Below are positions 56,405-64,000 of a stretch of DNA of 64,000 nt, piece by piece. Under the pieces are notes generated by a model, which was given only the letters and a program-made list of their open reading frames with translations, was not told the origin of the DNA and made no database searches. A program made the translations under genes and the position numbers. The stretch comes from a virus. Where the stretch lies: the IMG/VR virus record IMGVR_UViG_3300021957_000026, positions 1 to 64,000 of that record. One strand, written 5' to 3'. The first letter of the stretch is position 1, and every line of letters starts with the position of its first letter.

Positions 56405-57907
56405 TTAGTTTGTAACTTCTACAGAGAAGTTTTCTTTTAATTTGTTGATCAAAGAAATTTGTTCTGCAGCTTCCCCATTGTTATTTGGGAGAGATGCTTC
56501 GGTGGTCTCTTCGACTTCAAGTTCTTCCTCTTCAGAGGCTTCTGAAACCTCTGGCTCTGGAGAAGTAGCCTCTTGTACCTTAGAAGCGATAGCTTCCTCG
56601 ATACGAGAATTAATCTCTTCCTCCTTGGCGGCAATAGCCTCTTTAGCCTTGTGAGCAAAGAGAACCGTGAGTTTACCCTTGAATGTCTCAAAAGCTTCGT
56701 CAGAAGCTTCTACGACCTTTAATTCCGCGACAACATACTCAAGCTCCTCTTTAGAGAAGTCATAAGTGTCATCTAGGAAAGTCATTCTGGAATTGAAAAG
56801 TTCAACAGCAGCCTGAGCTTCGACTTCCGACTTAAGAGCACTCAAGTCAGATTGAACGCTTTCAAAAGAAGCTTTCATCTCGGCAAGGTCTTGTTCGGCT
56901 TTTTCACGAGCTTCTGCTTCAAGTTGAACCTTTGATTTCCATGTCTCGGAATGCTCGGAAAGAGCATCACGCATAATCTCACCAACAGAGCTGGCTTGAT
57001 CGTCCTTCTTGACTACAGAGGCAACGTTTTCTGCTACCTTGGTCATTAACTGTTCGAATTGTTCAGTATCCATATCAAATATATCGAATTTATTGGTTTT
57101 TACATTGTTTTCCGCATTGAGGGAAATTTTTTCTGATTTTTTAATATCAGTAATTTCATTTTTATCTTCCATAAGATAAACACCTTTAACCCTAGCGGCA
57201 GGGTTATAGGTTAAAGCTGCACCTAAAGGATAGGTCTCTCCATGTATCAAACGATGTACTGGAGTCCCATTTTCATCCTTGCCTTTACCACCGAATCCTT
57301 TAACATATTGTTTAAGTTCTTCGGCGTCTTTTCCTTCGGCTACTTGGCATTCGTCTAGTCTATCAGACCCATAGACGACCTTATAATTTTTAAAAGCTAA
57401 CTCCCAACTGGTAGATACGCTTTGATATTCGGAAGATTCTTCTTCAGAAGCTTCTTCGATAGCTTTAGCAAGATCTGGGAAAATATTCCTATAGATCAAA
57501 CCTGCGGCATTAATGTAGTAAGGTTTTGTTTTATCGGCATAGGAAGTAACATCATAGTCTTTAAAATCAAACTCCTCCTCTGAGAAAGAAGCGTTTATGA
57601 TATGCCCTACAATTTTTTGTTTCTTATGCTCTATATTTATAGGCTTGTTTATAAACCTTTTGACTGCGTCAACAGCTGTAGCAGAATCAATCCCGTCGCC
57701 GTTCTTATTGAATTCATTAACAACAGCTAGATTAAAAACTACAGGGAGTACGTCTATATTATCAGACGGATCAAAATCTTCTGGAATAAGAGATTTGGCA
57801 GCTTCCGCTATAGAGCCTTCAGAGACTCCAAACTTGTCGAAGTCTTCTTTCTGCAGGGCTTTGATATTACAATCAAAGTTACTGAGAAGGTAATCTTTTA
57901 ATTCCAT
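56405..57907 (-). CDS. Prohead protease fused to scaffold
   Basis: I start at the ATG at 57907 (MELKDYLLSNF); a GTG lies five codons upstream. The 500-residue protein has an N-terminal protease-type region (residues ~65-230) with FINKPINIEHKKQKIVGHII (conserved His), SSEYQSVSTSWELAFKNYKV (conserved Ser region) and LIHGETYPLGAALTYNPAAR. From about residue 270 it is a long coiled coil (EQFEQLMTKVAENVASVV, EAREKAEQDLAEMKASFESV) and it ends in a Glu-rich tail with LPNNNGEAAEQISLINKL. One gene thus carries protease and scaffold parts, as in several large phages. It assembles the procapsid and is cleaved during maturation. Confidence 0.75.
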   Translation of the reverse strand: MELKDYLLSNFDCNIKALQKEDFDKFGVSEGSIAEAAKSLIPEDFDPSDNIDVLPVVFNLAVVNEFNKNGDGIDSATAVDAVKRFINKPINIEHKKQKIVGHIINASFSEEEFDFKDYDVTSYADKTKPYYINAAGLIYRNIFPDLAKAIEEASEEESSEYQSVSTSWELAFKNYKVVYGSDRLDECQVAEGKDAEELKQYVKGFGGKGKDENGTPVHRLIHGETYPLGAALTYNPAARVKGVYLMEDKNEITDIKKSEKISLNAENNVKTNKFDIFDMDTEQFEQLMTKVAENVASVVKKDDQASSVGEIMRDALSEHSETWKSKVQLEAEAREKAEQDLAEMKASFESVQSDLSALKSEVEAQAAVELFNSRMTFLDDTYDFSKEELEYVVAELKVVEASDEAFETFKGKLTVLFAHKAKEAIAAKEEEINSRIEEAIASKVQEATSPEPEVSEASEEEELEVEETTEASLPNNNGEAAEQISLINKLKENFSVEVTN

Positions 57908-57922
57908 ATTTATTTTATACAC

Positions 57923-59893
57923 TTAAAAATTGGTTGAGTGATATAAAATCGCAGCAGACATGTCATCAAGTTGATGTTTACACCCTAAATCAAGGATATC
58001 TTTGTCTATATGAAGATCAGAAAGATTTTCTATATTATCCACAACACTTGATAATGCTTCTTCCCATTCGTCTTCTTTTTTGGAAACTATAATTGCCTCA
58101 CAAGCTTGAGACACAAGATCTTTTCTCTGCTCATCTAGTTCATCTATACCATATTTCAAAGCAAAGTCTCTATATGCTTTAAACTCAAATTCGCTAACTT
58201 TTTGAGTAGCCTGAATAATATGTTTCTTCGAAAAGCTTGAATTAGATACCCCAATTGGTCTACCTCCAGATGGAGCTATAGGAGCAGCTTTTTCTTTTAC
58301 TTCAGGTTCAGAACCACCATCTTTTTCTTCTTGATATAAATTAACGCTATTAACAAGAGGCATATAGTAACCCTCTTCTCTTTTTTGTTTAAACTCTTCT
58401 TGAGCTTTATCCATATCTACAGATTTCGGGAAAACACCTGTATGTACAACCTTCATCCCTTGCTCTGGGGTTATAACTCCAAGCTCCATCATTCTAGTGG
58501 CAAGTTTAGTCATATCAGAATTATCTAGGGTATCTGTTTTAACTAGCTTTGCTTCAGGCCAAGATCTCATACCAATAGACTTGCAGATTCTACGGATTTC
58601 TGGCTGGAGAAATTCTTTTATAAATAAATCGCGAGATTCTTCTAAACGTTGAATAAAGATCTTCATCTTTAATTGACCGTCAGCATACTTATTGTCTCCA
58701 ATGAGTACATTCTGTAGTCCTTCTTGAATATCCCTGTTTAATACTTCGTATTTTTCAGGTCCAACTACTTTCCTTAAATCTGGGATGACAAAGTCTGCTT
58801 TAGTGGTATAATCAGAAACCAGTACTCGACCAACACTTTGATTTTTAAAGATGCTCTGCATGGCAGATAAAGCCTTATGATTAACTCCTCCTTTATCTGG
58901 CTCTGCCCCCATAGTTACCAAGAGAACAACGTTCTCAATGGAGCGAGAAATAGCTTGGTCTATTTTTTTTAATTCTAATTTTTTATTTATATCATCAAGA
59001 ACGGTAAAACCATAAGGAATCGACAAAGGCTCATAGTCTTGTTTCTTAGCGAAAACCACATGCAACAAATCAGAAGCTAACTGAATGTATAGTCTTTCAG
59101 AAGTCGAAGCTTGATTATTTTTAATCCTAATCTGAACATCCTCTGGTAGAGAATTATACATTTCTTTCTCATGATCTGTTTGAGGGTTCTTTAATCTAGA
59201 AATTTCATAAGGAGTAAGTACTTTGAAATATTGAAAGTCATTAAAGGAAATAGAACCTTTTGTAGCAACATCGGTCGGGTTTATAACCATATACTTGATG
59301 GGTATAGGAGCATTTTTTTTAGTAGCACCGTAGGTCTCTAAGATTTGACCTGAATCTTGCATTTTGAGTTTACCGTCGATTCTATATAAGAAAACATTAC
59401 CTGAGCGATAGTATTCTCTAAAATATTGAGATTTAACATCGTGGATCTTAATCCTTTTAAACCAAGCATTAATAAATTTACGAGATTTCTCGGTACCCCC
59501 TTCTAAATAAATATCAGAGTCAGCAAAGTCGGAAAGCATATCGATAGTGCTGCGGAAGGCAGGTACATTGAAATAAGCTTTTTGACACAACTGGATTGCG
59601 TCTCTAGCGTCAACAGAATCACGAGAATAATCAAAAGGAAGAAGTCCATCATCGATATTCTTAAATCGACCTTTTACAAAATTCTGTGAAACATTATTGC
59701 TTCTCGTTGCAGTTCTATTAGAAGGTTGAAGTCTAGAAGCCACACTTTCATACAGAGATTCTCCAACTAGCTCTGGATTAATATTAGGCTCGGTATTTTT
59801 TTCGAATAACTCGTCTAAGTTATTATTAGAAGCATTGCTTTTGAATTTATCCCAATACTCAGATCTCTTTGTATATTTGCGCTTTTCCTCCAT
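57923..59893 (-). CDS. Portal protein
   Basis: This 656-residue protein has GLLPFDYSRDSVDARDAIQL, AYFNVPAFRSTIDMLSDFAD (the helix that anchors a portal), SQYFREYYRSGNVFLYRIDG, VINPTDVATKGSISFNDFQY, LKKIDQAISRSIENVVLLVT-type stem helices and FIQRLEESRDLFIKEFLQPE near the crown. It lies between the terminase and the protease, the usual place. C-terminal ~120 residues (from about 535) are an extra helical part. The start ATG lies eleven bases behind GTGTAA and inside a short palindrome, with no Shine-Dalgarno sequence. Confidence 0.85.
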   Translation of the reverse strand: MEEKRKYTKRSEYWDKFKSNASNNNLDELFEKNTEPNINPELVGESLYESVASRLQPSNRTATRSNNVSQNFVKGRFKNIDDGLLPFDYSRDSVDARDAIQLCQKAYFNVPAFRSTIDMLSDFADSDIYLEGGTEKSRKFINAWFKRIKIHDVKSQYFREYYRSGNVFLYRIDGKLKMQDSGQILETYGATKKNAPIPIKYMVINPTDVATKGSISFNDFQYFKVLTPYEISRLKNPQTDHEKEMYNSLPEDVQIRIKNNQASTSERLYIQLASDLLHVVFAKKQDYEPLSIPYGFTVLDDINKKLELKKIDQAISRSIENVVLLVTMGAEPDKGGVNHKALSAMQSIFKNQSVGRVLVSDYTTKADFVIPDLRKVVGPEKYEVLNRDIQEGLQNVLIGDNKYADGQLKMKIFIQRLEESRDLFIKEFLQPEIRRICKSIGMRSWPEAKLVKTDTLDNSDMTKLATRMMELGVITPEQGMKVVHTGVFPKSVDMDKAQEEFKQKREEGYYMPLVNSVNLYQEEKDGGSEPEVKEKAAPIAPSGGRPIGVSNSSFSKKHIIQATQKVSEFEFKAYRDFALKYGIDELDEQRKDLVSQACEAIIVSKKEDEWEEALSSVVDNIENLSDLHIDKDILDLGCKHQLDDMSAAILYHSTNF

Positions 59894-59895
59894 GT

Positions 59896-59939
59896 TAACA
59901 ATTGTTACACTAAAGTTATAAAAGTTACTTTATAACTTT
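59896..59939. other. Palindrome plus AT-rich hairpin before the portal gene
   Basis: TAACAATTGTTA (59896-59907) is a perfect 12-bp palindrome next to the portal start. AAAGTTATAAA and TTTATAACTTT (59912-59922, 59929-59939) form an 11-bp AT-only stem directly behind the terminase stop. A weak terminator plus an operator-like site is possible. Confidence 0.5.
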
Positions 59940-61838
59940 TCAAATCGTAAAAGGTATAAATGTAGAAGTAGGCTTCTTCTCAGGTTTAACGTGCAAAGAA
60001 TCAAAATATACCTTAGCGAACCAATTACCTAGGATTAAAGCAGAATAAGAATCTTTACGTGCTCTATTCGGTCCTTTTTGTCTTCGGATGTTTTGGGGTA
60101 GGTTAAATGACTGTGAGCCTTGGGGGTTTGTGGTAACCTCAATGTTAGCGCATTCCGACTTTGTAAGTTCAATATTGCTTTTTTGTTGATCAAGAAGGTC
60201 AATCATTTTCGCACCTTTAGAAGTAGCTGTGATTTTATTATCCCATTTTATCTCCTCGATAGGTAAGTTCTTTTTCCTTTGCTGGTCGAAGTGCTCATCT
60301 ACTGCTCTTGAAGCGAACAGTATTCTTTTATGGTCTATGGCTGCTTGCAACATCTCATTACCATTTCTGATCCAGTTGACTGTAGGTTTTCTTAAGATGC
60401 AGTATTTTCTTTCTTTCTGATTGTATTGGTTCTTAAAACTAAGTATATCATTATGCCATTGATCAGGTTTTTCTAAGTCTACTTCTATAACACCAATATC
60501 AACCTTAGCTGTTTTAAACAATTGACTCTCATTACAAGAATTAATAAATTGAACTCCTCCGTTATAGTCACCGCATATCCCAACGATGTTAAAAGATTCT
60601 ATAAGGTACAAGAAGTACTTCATATGGTCTTTTAAGGACACTCCAGCCAAAGCGTAGCTATGGACAAGGCAAACCTTCTGTTCGTCCCTCAGAACCTTAA
60701 ATACGTGCATAGCGAAGTGGTCAGCGCTTGTGTTGCCAGCCCAGTTAGGGTCAAAAGCAAGTAAATATTCATCACTTGGATTACCTACAACTTCAACAGC
60801 AGGGAATTCTCCATCAGCAATCGTACAAGCCGCCATCTTAGATAATCGGAAGTAACCATCACTCTCATCCACAAATTGAGCACCAAACTCTCGTTTGAAC
60901 TGCATTTCGGACATAGTCTCTTTCGCTTGTTTAAGCAAGTTTTGATCATATAGCCTAGTGGGAGCACAATCATAACTCAATTGCATGATTAATCTATAAG
61001 CATCATCAGCGGATTGTTCATCATCATCATCATTTTTGTTTTGATCAAATTCTCCAAGAATAAGCCCCTCATACTTCTTGTAGAGTTTAAACATATATTC
61101 AAATTTAAAAGAGGGAGATGAAAGTATTATTAACTTGTTATTAGGCCATACGTACCTTTCTTTTTCTTGCATCTCGCCTTTTTCGATTATGCGTGTTTCT
61201 AACTTGTGAAGTTCTTCTCGCTCGATAGGATTTTCCACTACGCCAAGGAAAGGTATGATAACTTCGTTGAAAATCTTTTCGGGTATGGTTAAGAACTCAT
61301 CGAGTACAATACGATTAAATCGAAATCCACGTAACCTTTCTCCATTTGCCAAGGGTAGCGCTATAGCCCTACTGCCACCTATTTTTAAAGTCCACTGGTC
61401 AGTTCCCTTGGTTATCTTAACTCCGCATTCTTTTGCGAGCTTCGCTTCGGGCTTGGATAGTATATCCTCCATTTTTTGGAAGATTTGCTTTGATTGCCTA
61501 AAGCTACCTGCAATAACACCTATATTCGCATTAGGGTTTAGTAGACACTCAAGTAGTACATAAATAGCTGTAGAGAATGTTTTAGACATACCACGGGAGA
61601 ATACGAACATGGAATAGTCGGATACCATCATTCCCTTAATAGCCATAGCCTGAAATGGAAATAATTTTACCCCTAAAAATAGTTCAGAGGTAAATGCAAT
61701 ATTAGCCCTTAAGAACTTATATAATAAATACTTAGATTCTTCATCAGTCAAATCACCTTCAAATGATCTTAGATGAGAGTTGAACTCTTTAGCAGAGAAT
61801 TCAGTTCGATATCTCTGTTTTCCTTTGTTCCAAGCCAT
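59940..61838 (-). CDS. terL: Terminase large subunit
   Basis: The 632-residue protein has the packaging ATPase motifs: FQAMAIKGMMVSDYSMFVFS, Walker A FSRGMSKTFST, IGVIAGSFRQSKQIFQKMED and Walker B FRFNRIVLDEFLTIPEKIF with the catalytic Glu. The nuclease part follows: LLAFDPNWAGNTSADHFAM (first Asp), VGICGDYNGG (second Asp) and ARKDSYSALILGNW (third acidic). Walker A is atypical (S-R-G-M-S-K-T) as in many terminases. It overlaps the ERCC4-type nuclease gene by 38 bases. It cuts concatemers and pumps DNA into the prohead. Confidence 0.92.
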   Translation of the reverse strand: MAWNKGKQRYRTEFSAKEFNSHLRSFEGDLTDEESKYLLYKFLRANIAFTSELFLGVKLFPFQAMAIKGMMVSDYSMFVFSRGMSKTFSTAIYVLLECLLNPNANIGVIAGSFRQSKQIFQKMEDILSKPEAKLAKECGVKITKGTDQWTLKIGGSRAIALPLANGERLRGFRFNRIVLDEFLTIPEKIFNEVIIPFLGVVENPIEREELHKLETRIIEKGEMQEKERYVWPNNKLIILSSPSFKFEYMFKLYKKYEGLILGEFDQNKNDDDDEQSADDAYRLIMQLSYDCAPTRLYDQNLLKQAKETMSEMQFKREFGAQFVDESDGYFRLSKMAACTIADGEFPAVEVVGNPSDEYLLAFDPNWAGNTSADHFAMHVFKVLRDEQKVCLVHSYALAGVSLKDHMKYFLYLIESFNIVGICGDYNGGVQFINSCNESQLFKTAKVDIGVIEVDLEKPDQWHNDILSFKNQYNQKERKYCILRKPTVNWIRNGNEMLQAAIDHKRILFASRAVDEHFDQQRKKNLPIEEIKWDNKITATSKGAKMIDLLDQQKSNIELTKSECANIEVTTNPQGSQSFNLPQNIRRQKGPNRARKDSYSALILGNWFAKVYFDSLHVKPEKKPTSTFIPFTI

Positions 61839-62754
61839 AAACTTTATTCTCGATATGGTACTGTAAATCTACATTCCATAGATCCTGACCATAGTTGAGT
61901 ATTTTTGGGATTAATTTTTTAGCGCCTTTTCTATTGTAAGCGAATATACATTGAATGTTTTCGGGGTAATCTACCATAAGCCCTCTTAAGTTATGCCAGA
62001 CGTAACTTAAGTTCGATTTAAACTTTGATACTTTGTTGTCTTCTTCGATTTTTTCAATAGAAGACTCGACAACAATGAACATGTAAGAATTAAACTGGAC
62101 ACAACGATCCATTTCCCTCCTGAATCTTTTAATATCTTTCCCAAATGTTTGTCTGAAGTCATCTTGTGATTTTCTATCTATAAATGTTTTTGAATAATAT
62201 TCTCCTCCAGCGGTATAATCGCCAAAGTCTAACTTGTTTACTACGCCGTTCTTAAATGTAAAGGGAAGTTTCTCCCTTGTGTCTACGAAAATAGGTATCT
62301 CATCATGCGAGGACTCCCAGAACATCTTGGGTAGGTTCTTGCAAAAATGATTTTTTAAATTTAGTTCTTTTGTGAAATTAGAATAAGACCCCCATAACTT
62401 TCTATAAGTTTGAATGTCAGCCATATCCGATAATTGATAAAACAAATTAGGAGGAGATATCGTTATCTTCTTGTCTGTGAATTTAGATTGAGCTTTGTTT
62501 TCAACATATTCCCTACAGGTCTCCGAAGGTGTGATTTTAAGCCAATTAAGATAATTTTCCCTACAAGAGAAATCTTCTCTGAAGTATTGGTCATAATTCT
62601 TAAAAGGGAGTAAAGAACCAGTGTACAAATCCTTTTTCTGGAAATGCTTCACATAGTAGTCTCCAATAAACAAAGAGTGTGCTTTCAAGTGCATATGAAA
62701 GCTTTTTCTATTATCGAATTCTTTTCCACATTCTTTGCAAACAAAATCATTCAT
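61801..62754 (-). CDS. ERCC4-type nuclease with N-terminal C2H2 zinc finger
   Basis: This 317-residue protein begins with a C2H2-like finger, FVCKECGKEFDNRKSFHMHL then KAH (C6, C9, H20, H25). A middle part is unrecognised. The C-terminal half has the ERCC4 nuclease sequence: EIPIFVDTREKLPF (D-x-R-E), KLDFGDYTAGGEYYSK (G-D-Y-x-x) and TFIDRKSQDDFRQTFGKD (the E/D-R-K-S core), then FRREMDRCVQFNSYMFIVVE. XPF/Mus81-type ERCC4 domains cut branched DNA. It lies between the terminase and the upstream gene and overlaps both. A role in trimming branches before packaging is likely but inferred. Confidence 0.75.
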   Translation of the reverse strand: MNDFVCKECGKEFDNRKSFHMHLKAHSLFIGDYYVKHFQKKDLYTGSLLPFKNYDQYFREDFSCRENYLNWLKITPSETCREYVENKAQSKFTDKKITISPPNLFYQLSDMADIQTYRKLWGSYSNFTKELNLKNHFCKNLPKMFWESSHDEIPIFVDTREKLPFTFKNGVVNKLDFGDYTAGGEYYSKTFIDRKSQDDFRQTFGKDIKRFRREMDRCVQFNSYMFIVVESSIEKIEEDNKVSKFKSNLSYVWHNLRGLMVDYPENIQCIFAYNRKGAKKLIPKILNYGQDLWNVDLQYHIENKVYGLEQRKTEISN

Positions 62755-63812
62755 AATAACTCTTTTTTAGAGATGCCTAAAATTCTAGCCTTGTAGTCAT
62801 CCATACTTTCAAGTCTATCAGCTTCCTCTTCGATAAGTTTATTTTGAAGCTCTGCCATCATAATCATGCGATCACGCTCTTCCCTCTCTTGGAACGCTTC
62901 TACTAAAGCAAAGATAGATCCGTTTTCTTCTCCTTTGGCTTTCAGTCGTGCAGTCCTAGACCCGTTAAGGTCTTTTGTTAAAGATTCTATTCTTTTTTCG
63001 CATTGATTAAGCTCATCGCTTGTAGCCTTGATAATCTCCGTCAGACGCATTGTGATGTCTCTTTCGTTGTCTTGGTCGTCCAGTAGTGCGTTAAGCTTGT
63101 CAATGCGCTGCTGGATGTGTTTTTGGCGCACGTAGTTAGTACACACAGTTACGTACAAGTTTAATTCGTCGTTAGTTAGGTCAGGCTTATCCCAAATAGC
63201 CCTGACAAACTCACTTTCAAATAAGTCGCGATCAGCTAGAGTTGTATATTGATTTATGAAGTGATTAAACCTTGGACTACGCAAATAAATAATTAATTGC
63301 TCCATAAGCTTTTTTTGTTTTGTCTGTAGAGATAATTCCTCTAGCTTAGTAGAACAAAAATTATTCACTTTGGTAATAGCTCTACTAATAGATTTAGGGG
63401 CTACCCACTTCTCTTTTGTTATTATTTCATTTTCGTCTACTACTTCAGGTCGATATGTCTTTAAAAAGTCTACGATTAATCGATGCTTTGTACTTAGGCT
63501 AGCGACATCTCTATCCTTAAACGTTAATCGGGCAACTTCTAAGGCATTCATATCCGAATGGACATTATCACTCATAAGAAAGGACTTCTGTTCTTGAGTT
63601 AGTTCTAGGTTATCTGCTTTGGGGACTAGAGAAGTGTTATAGTCTCTATTCTGTTTAGCTAGGAAAGCCCTCACAGCTCTCCCCTGTTTAGACCTACCGT
63701 CAATATTTTCGTCATTAAATACTTTTCGGGTGATAAACATCAAGTCAGGGTTCTTTTTAAACTCTTTTAAAATCTGCTTCTCCTGTTCTTCTGATAGTTT
63801 AAAGTTGTTCAT
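62751..63812 (-). CDS. Probable terminase-associated protein (small-subunit position)
   Basis: The 353-residue helical protein begins with repeated helix-turn-helix-like blocks (SEEQEKQILKEFKKNPDLMF, ITRKVFNDENIDGRSKQGRA and then TQEQKSFLMSDNVHSDMNAL, EVARLTFKDRDVASLSTKHR). The blocks are internal repeats. The middle has FINQYTTLADRDLFESEFVR, and the C-terminal half is a long coiled coil (QRIDKLNALLDDQDNERDIT, EEADRLESMDDYKARILG). DNA-binding repeats, a coiled coil and the position before the nuclease and terL suggest a small-terminase-like role. This is inference from layout. Confidence 0.5.
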   Translation of the reverse strand: MNNFKLSEEQEKQILKEFKKNPDLMFITRKVFNDENIDGRSKQGRAVRAFLAKQNRDYNTSLVPKADNLELTQEQKSFLMSDNVHSDMNALEVARLTFKDRDVASLSTKHRLIVDFLKTYRPEVVDENEIITKEKWVAPKSISRAITKVNNFCSTKLEELSLQTKQKKLMEQLIIYLRSPRFNHFINQYTTLADRDLFESEFVRAIWDKPDLTNDELNLYVTVCTNYVRQKHIQQRIDKLNALLDDQDNERDITMRLTEIIKATSDELNQCEKRIESLTKDLNGSRTARLKAKGEENGSIFALVEAFQEREERDRMIMMAELQNKLIEEEADRLESMDDYKARILGISKKELL

Positions 63813-64000
63813 GTTAAATCGTCTTTCTTAATTACTTTTTGGGCTATCAGGTAAAATTTCTTCTTTAAGTTGTTTATTTGTTTGTATCGGGGAGTCTTCC
63901 TCTTACTCGTATCCTTCTTAAACCCAAATCTCTTTGCAACCTCTTTATCAGTAGCGTTCTCCATAAATAACATTGTATATATTATCTTATGCTTCTCACT
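63809..64000 (-). CDS. Helix-turn-helix protein, C-terminal part (runs off window)
   Basis: The frame is open from the right edge to TGA at 63809 (63 residues visible). It reads HKIIYTMLFMENATDKEVAK, RFGFKKDTSKRKTPRYKQIN, NLKKKFYLIAQKVIKKDDLT. The segment ATDKEVAKRFGF followed by basic residues looks like a helix-turn-helix, and its basic end could bind DNA. It overlaps the next gene by ATGA. The N-terminus lies beyond the window, so the family cannot be told. Confidence 0.55.
   Translation of the reverse strand, partial: SEKHKIIYTMLFMENATDKEVAKRFGFKKDTSKRKTPRYKQINNLKKKFYLIAQKVIKKDDLT

Noticed and set aside
1-64000. tRNA genes, CRISPR arrays, insertion sequences, integrase
   Set aside because: None could be recognised by eye. 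Repeats found are too few or irregular for CRISPR, and no transposase or integrase motifs were seen. A tRNAscan run would settle the tRNA question.

Overview
This window is a contiguous stretch of a large tailed bacteriophage genome (Caudoviricetes) or a prophage of that type. It carries a full head-and-tail set (terminase, portal, protease/scaffold, capsid, decoration, connectors, tail tube, tape measure, distal tail proteins and fibres). No sheath gene is visible and the tape measure is TP901-like, which points to a long flexible (siphovirus-like) tail. The DNA is AT-rich. Most start codons lack a Shine-Dalgarno sequence, several genes look leaderless, a LPS-heptose epimerase and Gram-negative-style spanins are present, and one secreted protein ends in a PEP-CTERM-like sorting tail. 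Together these suggest a Gram-negative host from a lineage with non-SD translation and exosortase sorting (Verrucomicrobiota or Bacteroidota are my best guesses). The fibre repeats resemble those of marine phages. Host and habitat are inference.

Layout, left to right. 1-1.6 kb (-): end of the tail operon, with a fibre running off the left edge and a holin-like protein. 1.66-3.75 kb (+): an isolated three-gene moron-like unit (acidic membrane protein, small membrane protein, PEP-CTERM-like secreted protein) between a divergent promoter region and a bidirectional terminator. 3.8-6.7 kb (-): nested spanin-like pair, hldD and small conserved proteins. 6.8-18.8 kb (-): replication/recombination block with a Clp ATPase, a DNA polymerase III alpha subunit split in two around an exonuclease gene, a RecB-like nuclease, primase, DnaB helicase, Vsr-like endonuclease and RecA. 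18.8-25.4 kb (-): a sugar cassette (gmd, HAD phosphatase, neuA, methyltransferase, pyruvyl transferase, sialyltransferase-like protein, neuB, FkbM methyltransferase, a second sialyltransferase/DUF115-like protein). 25.5-28.8 kb (-): Hsp20, a small acidic ORF and ribonucleotide reductase nrdAB.

A repeat-rich intergenic region (28.8-29.0 kb) separates nrdB from a divergent rightward operon. 29.0-36.3 kb (mostly +): sigma-70-family factor, glycosyltransferases, a candidate single-stranded DNA-binding protein with an SSB-like acidic tip, and a possible annealing protein, with one fibre-like gene on the opposite strand. 36.3-63.8 kb (-): the virion operon, transcribed leftward from packaging (small-terminase-like candidate, ERCC4 nuclease, large terminase) through head, connector, tail tube, tape measure and distal tail.

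How it fits together: replication and nucleotide supply are largely self-contained. The sigma factor could redirect host RNA polymerase to a middle or late class. The sugar cassette can complete and activate nonulosonic acids and modify the host surface or virion glycans. The moron unit may alter the host envelope. I recognised no tRNA, rRNA, CRISPR array, integrase or transposase.
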